Source: Amorphochlora amoebiformis
Taxonomy: Eukaryota > Cercozoa > Chlorarachniophyceae
Direction of reading: 5' to 3'
Assembly (NCBI GenBank): GCA_054601695.1
Contig: BAAHQB010000227.1
Coordinates: 248,001 to 312,000, forward strand
DNA length: 64,000 bases
The notes beneath the pieces are model-generated. The model saw only the letters and a list, made by a program, of their open reading frames with translations, made no database searches and was not told the DNA's origin. Below are positions 1 to 64,000 of this stretch, piece after piece. Made by a program: the position numbers and the translations under genes. The first letter of the stretch is position 1; each line of letters begins with the position of its first letter.

Positions 1-312
1 GCCAACCGTAACCCTAACCCTAATCCTAACCCCAAACATATTTTAAACCACAGGTTTCGTATCCTAACCCTGACCCTGACACCAAACCTAACCCTAACGC
101 CAACCCTAACCCTAACCGTAACCCTAACCCTAACCCTAACCCTAACCCTAACCCTAACCCTAACCATAACCTTTACCTTATTCTGTTTCATAATCCTCAT
201 CCTAATCAACCCTTACCCCAATCCTAACCCTACCCTAACCCTCCAACCCTAGCCCTAACCCTAACCCTAACCCTAACCCTAACCCTAACCCTAACCTTAA
301 TCCCAACACCAG
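1..312. repeat. interstitial telomere-like repeat, CCCTAA on + strand
   Basis: Perfect and degenerate CCTAAC hexamers, best at 110-165 and 245-295. It forms the intron upstream of the first recognised CEP290-like exon and ends in the acceptor at 311-312. Because exons follow downstream, this is an intron and not a chromosome end. Confidence 0.85.
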
Positions 313-26668
<26,356 letters not shown>

Positions 26669-27151
26669 CAATTGAGAGGAGAAGAGATAGTAGCTGTTCG
26701 CATGCACAAGCCTCAATTATTGAATGTAGCCTAAGCTAACAACCGCGCGCGTGTCACTTAATTTGATCATTTAGATCATTGACAAGATGGTGTGACAGTG
26801 TCAGCTAGATCTAGCAGCTACAGCAGCTAGAGCAGGTATGCAGTATACTAGGTTTAGGCTTGAACTTATCTGGTTATTTTCATCTAGCTACATTATCTAG
26901 ATTATCTAGATTATACCTAGTATACATAAGATCTAGCTACCAGAAGTACTTAGTGAGTAGTACTTATTTCCAGTACTGTGACACCGTAGAGTCTATGTGT
27001 ATCATAACCTGGAGCTCTAGATACTAGTAAGAGTCTGAGCCTGTTTATCACCTAGATCACGTCTATTTACTGAGATTTAACTTTTGCTCTAGAAGTATTA
27101 CTAGATGAAGATGCGAGAAAAGCGCATGATCCACTAGATCTATGCGGGTTG
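26669..27151. other. convergent intergenic spacer, CTAG-rich
   Basis: The spacer lies between the stop codons of the CEP290-like gene and the RBR gene. It has none of the TA or CCCTAA repeats that fill the introns. It is dense in CTAG, TCTAGA and AGCT words, for example around 26807-26830, 26883-26935 and 27018-27140. I see no open frame with coding character. It should contain both 3' UTRs. Confidence 0.5.
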
Positions 27152-28051
27152 TCACCGTGGCCCCCTATGACTAGTATGAGGTGGCCTCCTGTGAGGTGGC
27201 CTCCTGTGAGGTGGTGGCCACCAGCCATGCCTTCCGAGTGGAGCGGGCGGGGGGATCAGGATTTCTCCTGGGTCTGCTCTTGGCCATGGGTGGACTGGTA
27301 TTCGGAATCCTCGGTGCATTTCGGGTCGGATATCCGGCCCACGGTGGATAACGTCTCTCAATCGAGCTACCAGGTCTCCAAAGCCCATAGGGTGCGGAGG
27401 TCCGAAAGTTGGCCTTAGACGGTGCATCGCTGCCAAAGGGTCGTGGACTGGAGGTCTGTGAGCGACTACTGGAGCAGCGAATCCCCTGGCCTCCTCCTCT
27501 GGCATGTACATGCCATTAATTTTACACTTGTGATCCTGCGAAAAATAACGTGGATGAATTGGTCAATACAGCACAGATAACATATATATAATATATATAT
27601 ATATATACATGTATATCATGATATATCTTATACATGTGATCTACATTTATATTAGAAAAATAATGATGCGTGTATATATACGTATATATATATATATATA
27701 TATTTTAATTAGGACATACATTTATACATTAACATGTTGTTAAAATACTGTAAACAAAAAGTTCGTACTTTCATACAAATATGTATTTGTAAATATGAAC
27801 ATATACGTATATTCATATCACATACGCATATGGTATGTACATATATATGTTTATATATATATATATATATATATAGATATATATGTACACATATATACAT
27901 TTAACATATATTTACAATATATATATATATATATATTATATATATGTGTGTTTGTGAATATATATATGTAATGTAGATATGTAATGTAAATATATATGGA
28001 TGTGTATATATATAAATACATTTACATTTGTTATATATCTATAATGTAAAT

Positions 28052-28093
<42 letters not shown>

Positions 28094-29204
28094 CATATGT
28101 ATATATACGTATATATATATACATGTAGATATATAAATATGTACACAGTACATGTATATACGTATTTATACAAATCTGTATACATCCCCATATATATCTA
28201 TATGAAAATATACATAAATATATATACATATATATATATATACATGTATATATATATATATATGTGTGTGTATATATATTTACATATATATAACACATAG
28301 TACAAGTATTTATGTATCATACAGTGTGTGCGACGTGACTGTATTATATTTGTATGGACTATTTATATGTGAAACATTAAAACGTTTGTCACTTGATGGT
28401 CCGCAGTGAGGAGGGTTTTACAAGCCCAGCAAAAAAACCGACCGCAAGAGCACTTCATATATTTGCATCCTTCTGCCTGTATGTGGTGCAGGACCTCAAT
28501 TACTAGACTGTGAATCAATATTCTACACCCACCTTCTCGATGAACTTTCCACACTCGCACTTGAAGAGCTTTCCTTCCCGTACAAGCTTCATCATTTCTG
28601 CAATATCAGGCTAGACTCAGGATGGCTGAAAAAATACGGTCGTATTTGTTAAAAAAAATTGGGTCGTATTTGTTAAGAGGCCACTTAGCAGTGTAATCAG
28701 TTACACGAAAAAACCCAAATGTACCAAGCTCGGATTCCTTGAACTTGTCCTTGAGCTTGATATCTAAACAGGTCTCGCCATCATGCCATTTTATCTGAAA
28801 AAGAGGATCATGCCGTGGAATGAAAATCATAGAATTAAACCACGTCTAAGATGTAACCTTGCAGCGCGCACACCAATCGACTTTGCACACCACACAATGC
28901 CACTTATAGCGTATATCCTTAGGCTCTGGAGGCTTGGGCATCTTAGTCTTGACGTGCTGCATGAGCGCAGCCAGGCCCTTGGGCTTGATCCTCGTCCTTT
29001 TCTCCAAGTCTTTCCAATCTGCGTGTGGTTAACAAGTTTTTTTTTAAGTGCAAAAGCATTTAGACTTGGCTTGGGGATGTAAGCTCTTACAGGGAGAATG
29101 TACCCTTGAATACGGTCCTCAGTACCACCTGCCTAATCCTCCTTGCGATTTTCGCGCTAATCCCCCGGATCTGATTAGTTACTTCGTGATATGTATATAC
29201 ATTA

Positions 29205-29273
<69 letters not shown>

Positions 29274-29339
29274 GTATGTAGGTGTAAAATGTGTGTTTTA
29301 TATACATGTACATATGTCATATATATATATATATTATAT

Positions 29340-29371
<32 letters not shown>

Positions 29372-29486
29372 GTATATGTATATGTGTATAAGTATATATA
29401 CATTCATTTACATTAATTTGTTTTAATACATACCTCGCACATGCATGTATATATATGTAATATACATATTTATATACATATATGTG

Positions 29487-29544
<58 letters not shown>

Positions 29545-30904
29545 CTATATATACTACACACGCACATATATATATATATATATATGTGTGTATATATGAA
29601 TATAGTTTGGTTGACATACACATCAGATCCATTCAACCTGTCGCAGGTCTGAATAGTTAACATCGCGAAGTATCCATACCACCGGCTCCGGCTCCTTGGG
29701 CTTGGGAAATTCCACAAACACAGAGTTGGGGCCTGAAATAATAGTTTGGGTTGTCACAGTCGATCCAGGTTGGGAAAGAATTCGTACAATCAGGAGTCTG
29801 GCAGTTGAAAAGCTTTTCGTTCCCATCGTTGCGGATGCTTAGAGCTTCGATAGCCACGTATTTCTAATTGAAATTGAGTAGCCAGTCAGACCAATTACAC
29901 GATATAGTGGTATTTTGGTTACATACCTGGACGTCCTCCGGGGGGAAAAGACGGGCGAAATCGGATGAGGGAATGGGACGGGTGCACGTGGGACAATTCA
30001 TAACTTGACGCATGTTGAGTTTCTGCTGTCCAAACGCCTTAAAACACTGGAAAACACCTCCCTTAGAATGATAGACATGCTGTGAAAAAACTCGTACCTC
30101 CACACAGATTTGATGTTCACAGCTGAGATTGAGGCCTTGGTAGGGCTCGCACTCGCACATGCAGCATGGACAATCAAAAGCCTCGCGATTAGCGCCGAGC
30201 TCTACGAGATCCTCGGCGAGCCGTTTCCGAATCTGCTGATTGCATCTTGGGTTATCAAACAAAAAGTATCATTCTGGAGGATTTATGTGATTGGGTACAA
30301 TCTCGTCCTCATCGTCGCCAGACATTCTGGATTCTGCCTTCCCTCTTTTGGGCTCTTCTTTTCTGCCTAATGCTGGATAAACAAAAACGTTAGATATTGT
30401 CTCGGGAATCCAGCAATCACGGAAATAGACCTTTCTGGTCTTCTTCTTTGGAAGGCACTCTGCTGGAGGAGGAGGATTCGGCGTTGTTCCCTCGGGCAGA
30501 CCCGGAGGTTTCAACCGTGGCTGTTGATGATGTGGGTCTATGTGAGCATGAAATCGAGGATGACATGCAGAAAATATATTTACCCAGAACTTCCTTGGCG
30601 AGACTGGAAGCCGCTGGTGCGGGGGAAGTGTTCTTCTCATTCACAAGCTTCTTCTCCGTCTCGTCTACTTTTCCCTTCTTCCGAGTAAATTGACGTCATT
30701 GGTGAATCAAAACAGTAAAGGAGCTGATTATACCGATAAAGACGCTTCATCTTTCTTCTCTTTCTTCTCCTCTTCGTCTTTCCCCCCCGTGAGATCGATT
30801 CGCGTCTCATCGACAACCTCGCTATGAATTTGAAATATTTATACATTCTTCACGGAATGCAAGCATCAGATTCACCGGAAAATTGGTCGTCTGGCTGTTG
30901 GCAT
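27152..30904 (-). CDS. RBR-type E3 ubiquitin ligase (RING1-IBR-RING2)
   Basis: RBR ligases pass ubiquitin through a RING2 cysteine thioester. Exons in order: 30876-30904 (ATG; exon opens at 30916), 30734-30821, 30584-30677, 30421-30537, 30299-30372, 30098-30235, 29927-30046, 29788-29863, 29662-29732, 29104-29170, 28858-29018, 28725-28794, 28533-28597, 28393-28476, 27152-27535 (TGA). All phases agree and give 545 residues. Residues 1-135 are acidic/basic and proline-rich. RING1 is at about 156-201 (CEHQICVEC, then CPTC). IBR is at about 241-354 (CQTPDC, then [12 protein letters not shown], then WHDGETC), with an unusually long insert between its first two pairs. RING2 is at about 382-422 ([24 protein letters not shown]). 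Cys394 is the likely catalytic residue; the usual His two residues later is Tyr396. The tail (423-545) is rich in Pro, Arg and His. Most introns are 46-127 nt; two are long and TA-rich. It converges with the CEP290-like gene. Confidence 0.88.
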
Positions 30905-31226
30905 ATCCCTCCTTATCTGAAGAACGATAAAAATACTATTACATTTGTATAAACTGTGTGTTATGTGTTTGTGCATATGATGTACACATATGTGTATTAT
31001 ATATATGTGTGTTATATATATGTGTGTATGTATATGAATGTGTGTTTGTATATATCTGTATATATATACATATTGTGTATACATACTATATGTAACCTGC
31101 TAGCTAGCTGTAAACATATTGTGTATACATACTATATGTATTTATGTATATATATGATATGATATATATATATATATATGATATATATATATATATATGT
31201 AAATATATATAGCAAATGAATATTTA

Positions 31227-31282
<56 letters not shown>

Positions 31283-31718
31283 TATATATATATATATATA
31301 TATATATAGCTGCACAAGATACTAAACCTGCTAGCTTGCTGTATGTATTTAGAATATGTGTATGTATGTGTGTATATATGTAAATATATATATTTATGTG
31401 TGTAATATAGTGTTCATATATGTAAGTGCATATGTATATATTCACTTACACACACATATATATTATGTATGTACATATATATATATATGTATGTATATAT
31501 ATATATATATATATATTTATATTACATGTATATGTTACATACACACACACACACACACACACATATGTATGTATATACGTGTGTATGTGTATGTATATGT
31601 TGTAAGAAAATCTATATTATGTATGTATATGCATGTATATATTTATATATTTATATATACATATCCACATATATATGTGTGTGTGTACATATATAATGTA
31701 TATATATATATATAATAT

Positions 31719-33346
31719 TTAAATGTTGTGCACACTTCTACAGGAGAACAGGCTAAACATACATGTATTTATGTTATAAATATGGGAATTTACTTGATGA
31801 CAGTGCATGCTATAACTTGTAATGTGTGTCGTACCTGCTCCATTAAATGGAAGTCTATTATGTACTGAGCATTTAGGTTGAAATGATTCCCCGTCTTCCC
31901 CATAATACTGCCGGAATGTGCTCAGTTGAGACCAAATTTTGGATATAATTGCTAGTACCGGTAAGCCTCTTCTATTTGAGCGCTTTCCAACTCGTGGTAA
32001 GGCTCCCAAGCCTTCGGTTCCCCATGATGCCTTCGATAAGAAATTAATCATACACATTAAATTTTTTGTCACAAAATGAAAATCACAAGAACCTTTTCAA
32101 ATCTGATTTCCAGTGCCACATTACGTATTCACCCTCCTCGCTGCTCGACGCTTCATCTTTTGACACATCAACCACTTCCCCTTCAGCTTTATCATCTCCT
32201 GCACATACGTTGTGAGGATCTAGCGTTATCCCGTGGCCATTTTCCCATTAGCTTATCTAATTACCTAACACGTCGTCGATGACTACCACATCCCTTTGGA
32301 GCTTTCGGGCAAGGCGCTCAGAGGCTATGAAGTCCTAATGGTTTAGAGATCAGTGCTCAAGTAATACAATCTTTTAGGACCATGGTTTTACCTCTACCAT
32401 TTTGATCGCATCAGCAGCGGAATCCATCCCTATGAGGGGTGGCTTCAAATCTTTGGAGTCAGATTCGAGCTTGGACTCAGGCACAAGTTCTGATTCAGGT
32501 TTAGGTTTGGGCTCGGGAGCTGATTCAGATTCGGACTTGGATTTGGATACTGACTCATCCACTTTAGTATCGCCGATAATAATCGCCGCGGCCATGGTCA
32601 TACCTGATCGATCTCCCACAAGCGAGGAATTCGGAGGTGAGGCTTCCTGGACTCTGGATTCAGAGACATGTATGAGGGAAGGTCACTAGGTGGTTGGTTC
32701 TTACCTGTAGATGAATTCGTTGTGGTTGATTCCCCCGAACGCTACAACGTCACCCTGATGTAATATTTGTCATCAAGTAAACGCCAGACACGAGCTTCAA
32801 TCGATATACCGCTCTAATTTGCTGTGCCTTCCCCGGTTCCTGATTGAAGACTTTCTTAGGAGATGAATTGTGTGCGGTATTCGAAACGTTTTATACCGTG
32901 CGAACGAAATTGTGGAAGACTCCATTCTTGCTAAGCTCATCAATCACAAACCACCGGCCGTCTAGAACAAAGACATCAGGATAACCCTTACGGTGCAATT
33001 GACATACCGTCGACGAATATGGTTGCGTGCAGTCTCGATATCCTCTTCGGTTCGGCTTTGTTGTTCAGATATAAGTTGCAAATACTCTTATTTCTTCCTG
33101 TAGACAGAAACACCAACCTCAGCTAGAAACACCACCAAAGGATGACCAGTGAGGGACATATTTGAAAACACCTATCTTGTACACGGTGCTCTTATCCAAA
33201 TACACAACTGATGGTATGCCATCTATGCTTTCCCCGGTCTTGCATCTTTTCAGCATCATTCCTTTGATTCTTTCGCCTTTGTGGTGCTTTGGACGCTTCG
33301 CCGAAGGAAGCGGCCCGGGAGCCGGGCGCTTGGAAGAGGAAGACAT
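31719..33346 (-). CDS. FHA-domain nuclear protein with Ser/Glu/Pro-rich linker
   Basis: FHA domains bind phosphothreonine peptides, often in DNA-damage or transcription complexes. Exons: 33172-33346 (ATG), 33008-33097, 32897-32961, 32810-32839, 32705-32754, 32604-32653, 32392-32561, 32265-32334, 32125-32198, 31835-32030. Reading through from the last exon stops with TAA at 31719 (361 residues). If the GT at 31834 is used, an 8-nt exon at 31331-31338 gives Ala-Ser-stop instead. Residues 3-30 hold a bipartite-like nuclear signal (SKRPAPGP ... KRPKHHKGERIK). The FHA core is clear: YKIGRNKS (about 56-63), ISRLHATIF (78-86), DELSKNG (96-102), GDVVAFGG (121-128). A Ser/Glu/Pro-rich linker follows, then VVVIDD at 226-231, which looks like a SUMO-interacting motif. 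Introns are 42-94 nt. The start faces the plastid-protein gene across 155 bp. The 3' end is uncertain. Confidence 0.82.
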
Positions 33347-33501
33347 TATGACTTTTGGATCGGGATTATCAAAGAGTTATAGAGATATTAGTATACCAAT
33401 ATCATATTATCTATCGACCAATAAGTAGATATCCGTAATTTTAGATATCGCCCTTTGATATCTGTATATTGACACAATGATATCTCAGTAGAGTCAAATC
33501 C
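33347..33501. promoter_or_regulatory. divergent promoter between FHA and plastid-protein genes
   Basis: This 155-bp gap separates the start codons of two opposite-strand genes, so it must carry both 5' UTRs and core promoters unless each has an unseen upstream exon. Four copies of the palindrome GATATC lie at 33428, 33444, 33457 and 33479, with a further GATAT near 33382. There are no TA microsatellites or telomere-like repeats here. The regulatory role is inferred from position and motif clustering. Confidence 0.45.
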
Positions 33502-45368
<11,867 letters not shown>

Positions 45369-45404
45369 GTATTACTATCTCTTCAGGTCTGGTTTCATCA
45401 CTTC

Positions 45405-46075
45405 TGGCTCTTTCTCTCTCCTTCTCTTTCTCTATCTCTCTATCTCTCTCCCTCTTTCTCTCTCTTTCTCTCTCTTTCTCTCTCTTTCTCTCTGTTTTTT
45501 CCCTTTCTCTCTCTTTCTCTCTCTTTCTCTCTGTTTTTTTCCCTTTTCCTCTGTCCCTTTTTCTTCCCTTCTCCATCTCTACATCTCTCTTTTCCTCTCT
45601 CTTTCCTTTTATATCTTTTTTTTTGCTCTTCCTGTCTGTCTGTCTATCCCTCTCTCTCTCTCGCTTCTCTCTCTCATTTTTTCTTGCTCTCTCTTTTTCC
45701 CTCTCTCTCTCTCACTCTTTCCCTCTCTCTCTCTCTCTCTCTCTTTAATTAGACCTCTTTCTCTCTCTTCTCATGCCTTTCTCCCTTTCTCTCTTTCTCT
45801 CCCACCTCGCTCTCTTTTTTTCCACCTCTCGTTTTGCTCCTCCATTCTTATTTCTCTCTCTCTCTTCCTCCCTCTCTCTCTCTCTCTTCCTCTCTCTTCC
45901 TCTCTCTCTCTCTCTCTTCCTCTCTCTCTCTCTCTCTTCTCCCTCTCTTTGTTTCTCAATGTGTACCTTTTTTTCCTTCTCTCTCCCTCTTTCTCCTTTT
46001 TCTCTCCTCTCTCTCTTTCTTCTATCTCTCTCTCTTTCTTCTATCTCTCTCTCGCTTTCTTTCCTTCTCCCTACT
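45405..46075 (+). repeat. pyrimidine-only (CT-rich) region
   Basis: About 670 bp almost free of purines on the + strand, with a repeated block TCTCTCTTTCTCTCTGTTTTT (45478-45540). It lies just past the likely stop of the plastid-protein gene, so it is 3' flanking sequence or a last intron. Confidence 0.85.
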
Positions 46076-46299
46076 GCTGTCTTAAATGCATATTAGTGTA
46101 CATATGTATTACACGCGTATGTACTTACATATTATAAAGATAATATATATGTATATATATATAGTTATATAATATACATATATATATATATATGCATACA
46201 TATATTTACGCACATATGTATATATGTGTGTATATCATACAATGAGAATTATATACATTAGACCCGCCCAATAAGCTTCGGTGTTCATGTGAGCCAGTT

Positions 46300-46480
46300 T
46301 GAGAAATCTTGGTAAACCTCGAGAAATCTTGAAAATCCGAGAAATCTTGAGAAATCCTGAGAAATCTTGAGAAATCCTGAGAAAAATCCTAGAAATCCTG
46401 AGAAATCCAGAGAAATCTTGAGAAATCTTGAGAAATCTGGGGAAAATCTTGAGAAACCTTGAGAAAATCTTGTAAAGACC
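46300..46480 (+). repeat. GAGAAATCTT short tandem repeat (~11 bp)
   Basis: About 15 degenerate copies of TGAGAAATCCT/TGAGAAATCTT. The spurious minus-strand frame of Phe-Leu-Lys-Ile-Ser repeats here is not a gene. Confidence 0.85.
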
Positions 46481-46489
46481 AAATCCTTC

Positions 46490-47191
46490 TCTTCGAAGAT
46501 GATTCATAGAATACCCTATAAAAGGCTCAGGCGCTTACTTATAACCCCTTGAATGTGACCCAAGCGCCGAATTTATTATTAACTATCTGGTCCACTCCAT
46601 ATTCAAGTTCAAGTGAATTGCCTTGAAATTTAAAATTTAATTCTTGAAATATAAAATTTAATTTTACGGGCTATACTTTAGATTCTATCGGATGAGCTCC
46701 AGTAGCAAGAATAAGAGAATAGCTATACAAGCTTTTGTCTAGATAGCTTAGTGTTACTAGCTCTAGTTGCTAGTAAATTTACTAGACCTTGCTTGCTATC
46801 ATACGCAAGTCCGAGAAATGACTAAATTCTAGAAATTTCAATGAAATACACTATGTCAGGGTAAGGTATACCTCTAGAAAATCATAGTAAACACACTTTC
46901 GATTCATTCGTTCCTTGGAGGATCAGTATTAAGTTACTATTAACTAACTTACTTAGTAATGACCTTTAAATTCAAAACTTTCTAATTATTCGCCAACTTC
47001 AACTTCGAGCACAGCTTCTAGAGCTCTTATTTTATAAAAAATTCGGTAACCTGTTACACTTACCCTTATACTTATAATTAGTCTATTCTTGTGTCTATAT
47101 TGCCTAGACCTAATAGATAGCTAGCTAGTGCTCCAGTGAGCGAGCATTTACAATTACCTAAATTACTAGCATTACTACGAACGGTTATAAG
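46490..47191. other. intergenic spacer, CTAG-rich
   Basis: About 700 bp between the end of the plastid-protein gene and the stop of the signal-peptide protein gene. Like the 26.7-27.1 kb spacer it lacks TA arrays and is dense in CTAG (about 46735-46795, 46825-46880, 47010-47170). No exon was found. The boundary with the repeat to its left is approximate. Confidence 0.45.
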
Positions 47192-54703
<7,512 letters not shown>

Positions 54704-54917
54704 CGGTGTCCTGCAGCTGTCCCACGTGGAGGTGTATTTGGGATATGATTACTTGGATATTGAGAATAAGATATTTGGATTTTGGGTTCCGGGAATCAAT
54801 TTATCGCCATCCGGCTCGGAATCCAGCCTGTCACGTCTCCTCAACCGACGTGTGAAGCTAACTTTCATGACGACGATGCTCGAGCCTTCGCCTGCCACCG
54901 CCTCGGCGCACCCCTCC
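54704..54917. promoter_or_regulatory. divergent promoter between signal-peptide protein and fructokinase genes
   Basis: The two genes start head to head. Depending on which in-frame ATG the fructokinase uses, the gap is about 160-280 bp. It is free of simple repeats and carries three GATAT motifs (54743, 54757, 54771), as in the other divergent promoter of the window. The shared-promoter role is inferred. Confidence 0.35.
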
Positions 54918-63333
<8,416 letters not shown>

Positions 63334-63435
63334 GTGTGGTATTTAGATATTTATATACATACACATATGTGTACATACATATAGACATACATATACATAC
63401 ATATACATACATACATATAAATTATATATATATAT

Positions 63436-63480
63436 GGATGAGAAGGGGGAACCCAAGCTTTATCCATGTGTTGCGGGGTG

Positions 63481-63540
<60 letters not shown>

Positions 63541-63590
63541 ATGAGAAGGGGGAACCCAAGTTTTATCCATGTGTCGAGGTGTGCCTTTTA
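63436..63590 (+). repeat. donor-side echoes of exon 63282-63333
   Basis: Two copies of GGATGAGAAGGGGGAACCCA AGYTTTATCCATGTGT, near 63436 and 63538, follow the real exon end. The second keeps the GAGGTGTG donor. Confidence 0.88.
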
Positions 63591-63644
63591 GATACTATAT
63601 ATACACACACATATTTTATATATTTATATATATATATATATATA

Positions 63645-64000
63645 TAACCCTCTACCGCTAACTCGAACAATAATCCTAACCCTAACCCTAGCAATAGCCC
63701 TAACACTAACCCTAGCACTAACCCTAACCCTAACTCTAATCCTAACCTTAACCCTAACCCTAACTAACACTAATCTTAACGCTTATTGTAACCCAACCTA
63801 GACCTAACCCTAACCCTAACCCTAACCATAGCCTTAACCCTAGCCCTAACGTCTATTGACTAAGACATGCTGAATAATCTGATCCAAACCGTAACCATAG
63901 CCCTAACCCTAACCCTAACCCTAACCCTAATCCTGACCCTAACCCTAACCCTGACCCTAACCCTAACCCTAACCCTAACTGTAACCGGTCGCACTTAGTA
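63645..64000 (+). repeat. CCCTAA intron tract at window end
   Basis: Telomere-like units run to the window edge, interrupted by the 31-bp motif GACTAAGACATGCTGAATAA near 63859 that also occurs at 7283. It lies inside the fructokinase gene, so it is not a telomere. Confidence 0.8.

Noticed and set aside
1-300. Chromosome end (telomere)
   Set aside because: CCCTAA tracts occur throughout the window inside introns on both sides of exons, so the tracts at the window edges are interstitial.
46262-46302. Last exon of the plastid-protein gene (DPPNKLRCSCEPV, stop)
   Set aside because: It fits only if a preceding exon at about 45330-45387 is read in a frame whose own acceptor phase fails. Kept only as an alternative end.

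Overview
The window is nuclear DNA of an intron-rich, plastid-bearing, flagellated protist, most likely an alga. Three things support this: TTAGGG/CCCTAA telomere-type repeats scattered through it, a large gene resembling the ciliary transition-zone protein CEP290, and a gene whose product starts with what looks like a signal peptide, a transit peptide and a thylakoid-type leader. I cannot name the species. Long open frames inside TA repeats (YIYIYI...), telomere-like repeats (PNPNPN, LTLTLT) and CT tracts (SLSLSL) are not genes. The real coding sequence lies in short islands between these repeats. I rebuilt the genes by hand from GT/AG (one GC/AG) splice sites, requiring the reading phase to match at every junction.

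Layout: (1) 313-26668 +, C-terminal part of a CEP290-like coiled-coil protein, about 47 small exons in 26 kb, 5' end outside the window. (2) 27152-30904 -, an RBR-type E3 ubiquitin ligase (RING1-IBR-RING2), 15 exons. (3) about 31331/31719-33346 -, a nuclear-looking FHA-domain protein. (4) 33502-about 45368 +, a plastid/thylakoid-targeted protein that resembles DUF6816-type lumenal proteins, about 15 exons. (5) 47192-54703 -, an unrecognised basic protein with a signal peptide, 13 exons including 17-nt and 22-nt exons. (6) about 54918 to beyond 64000 +, a bacterial-type ROK-family fructokinase, cut by the window end. Pairs 1/2 and 4/5 converge on CTAG-rich spacers. Pairs 3/4 and 5/6 diverge from short shared promoters.

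The most unusual structure is in the introns. One class is 42-130 nt and ordinary (most introns of genes 2 and 3). The other is long and built from (TA)n, CCCTAA-type repeats, CT/GA tracts and minisatellites. The repeats themselves supply splice signals (CTAAC branch-like motifs, CCCTAG or TATATAG acceptors, GTATAT donors). Around many exons, partial copies of the exon edge with its splice site are repeated inside the neighbouring intron, nearly always on the intron side of the edge they copy. I call these boundary echoes.

The genes do not form an obvious pathway; they are separate eukaryotic transcription units.
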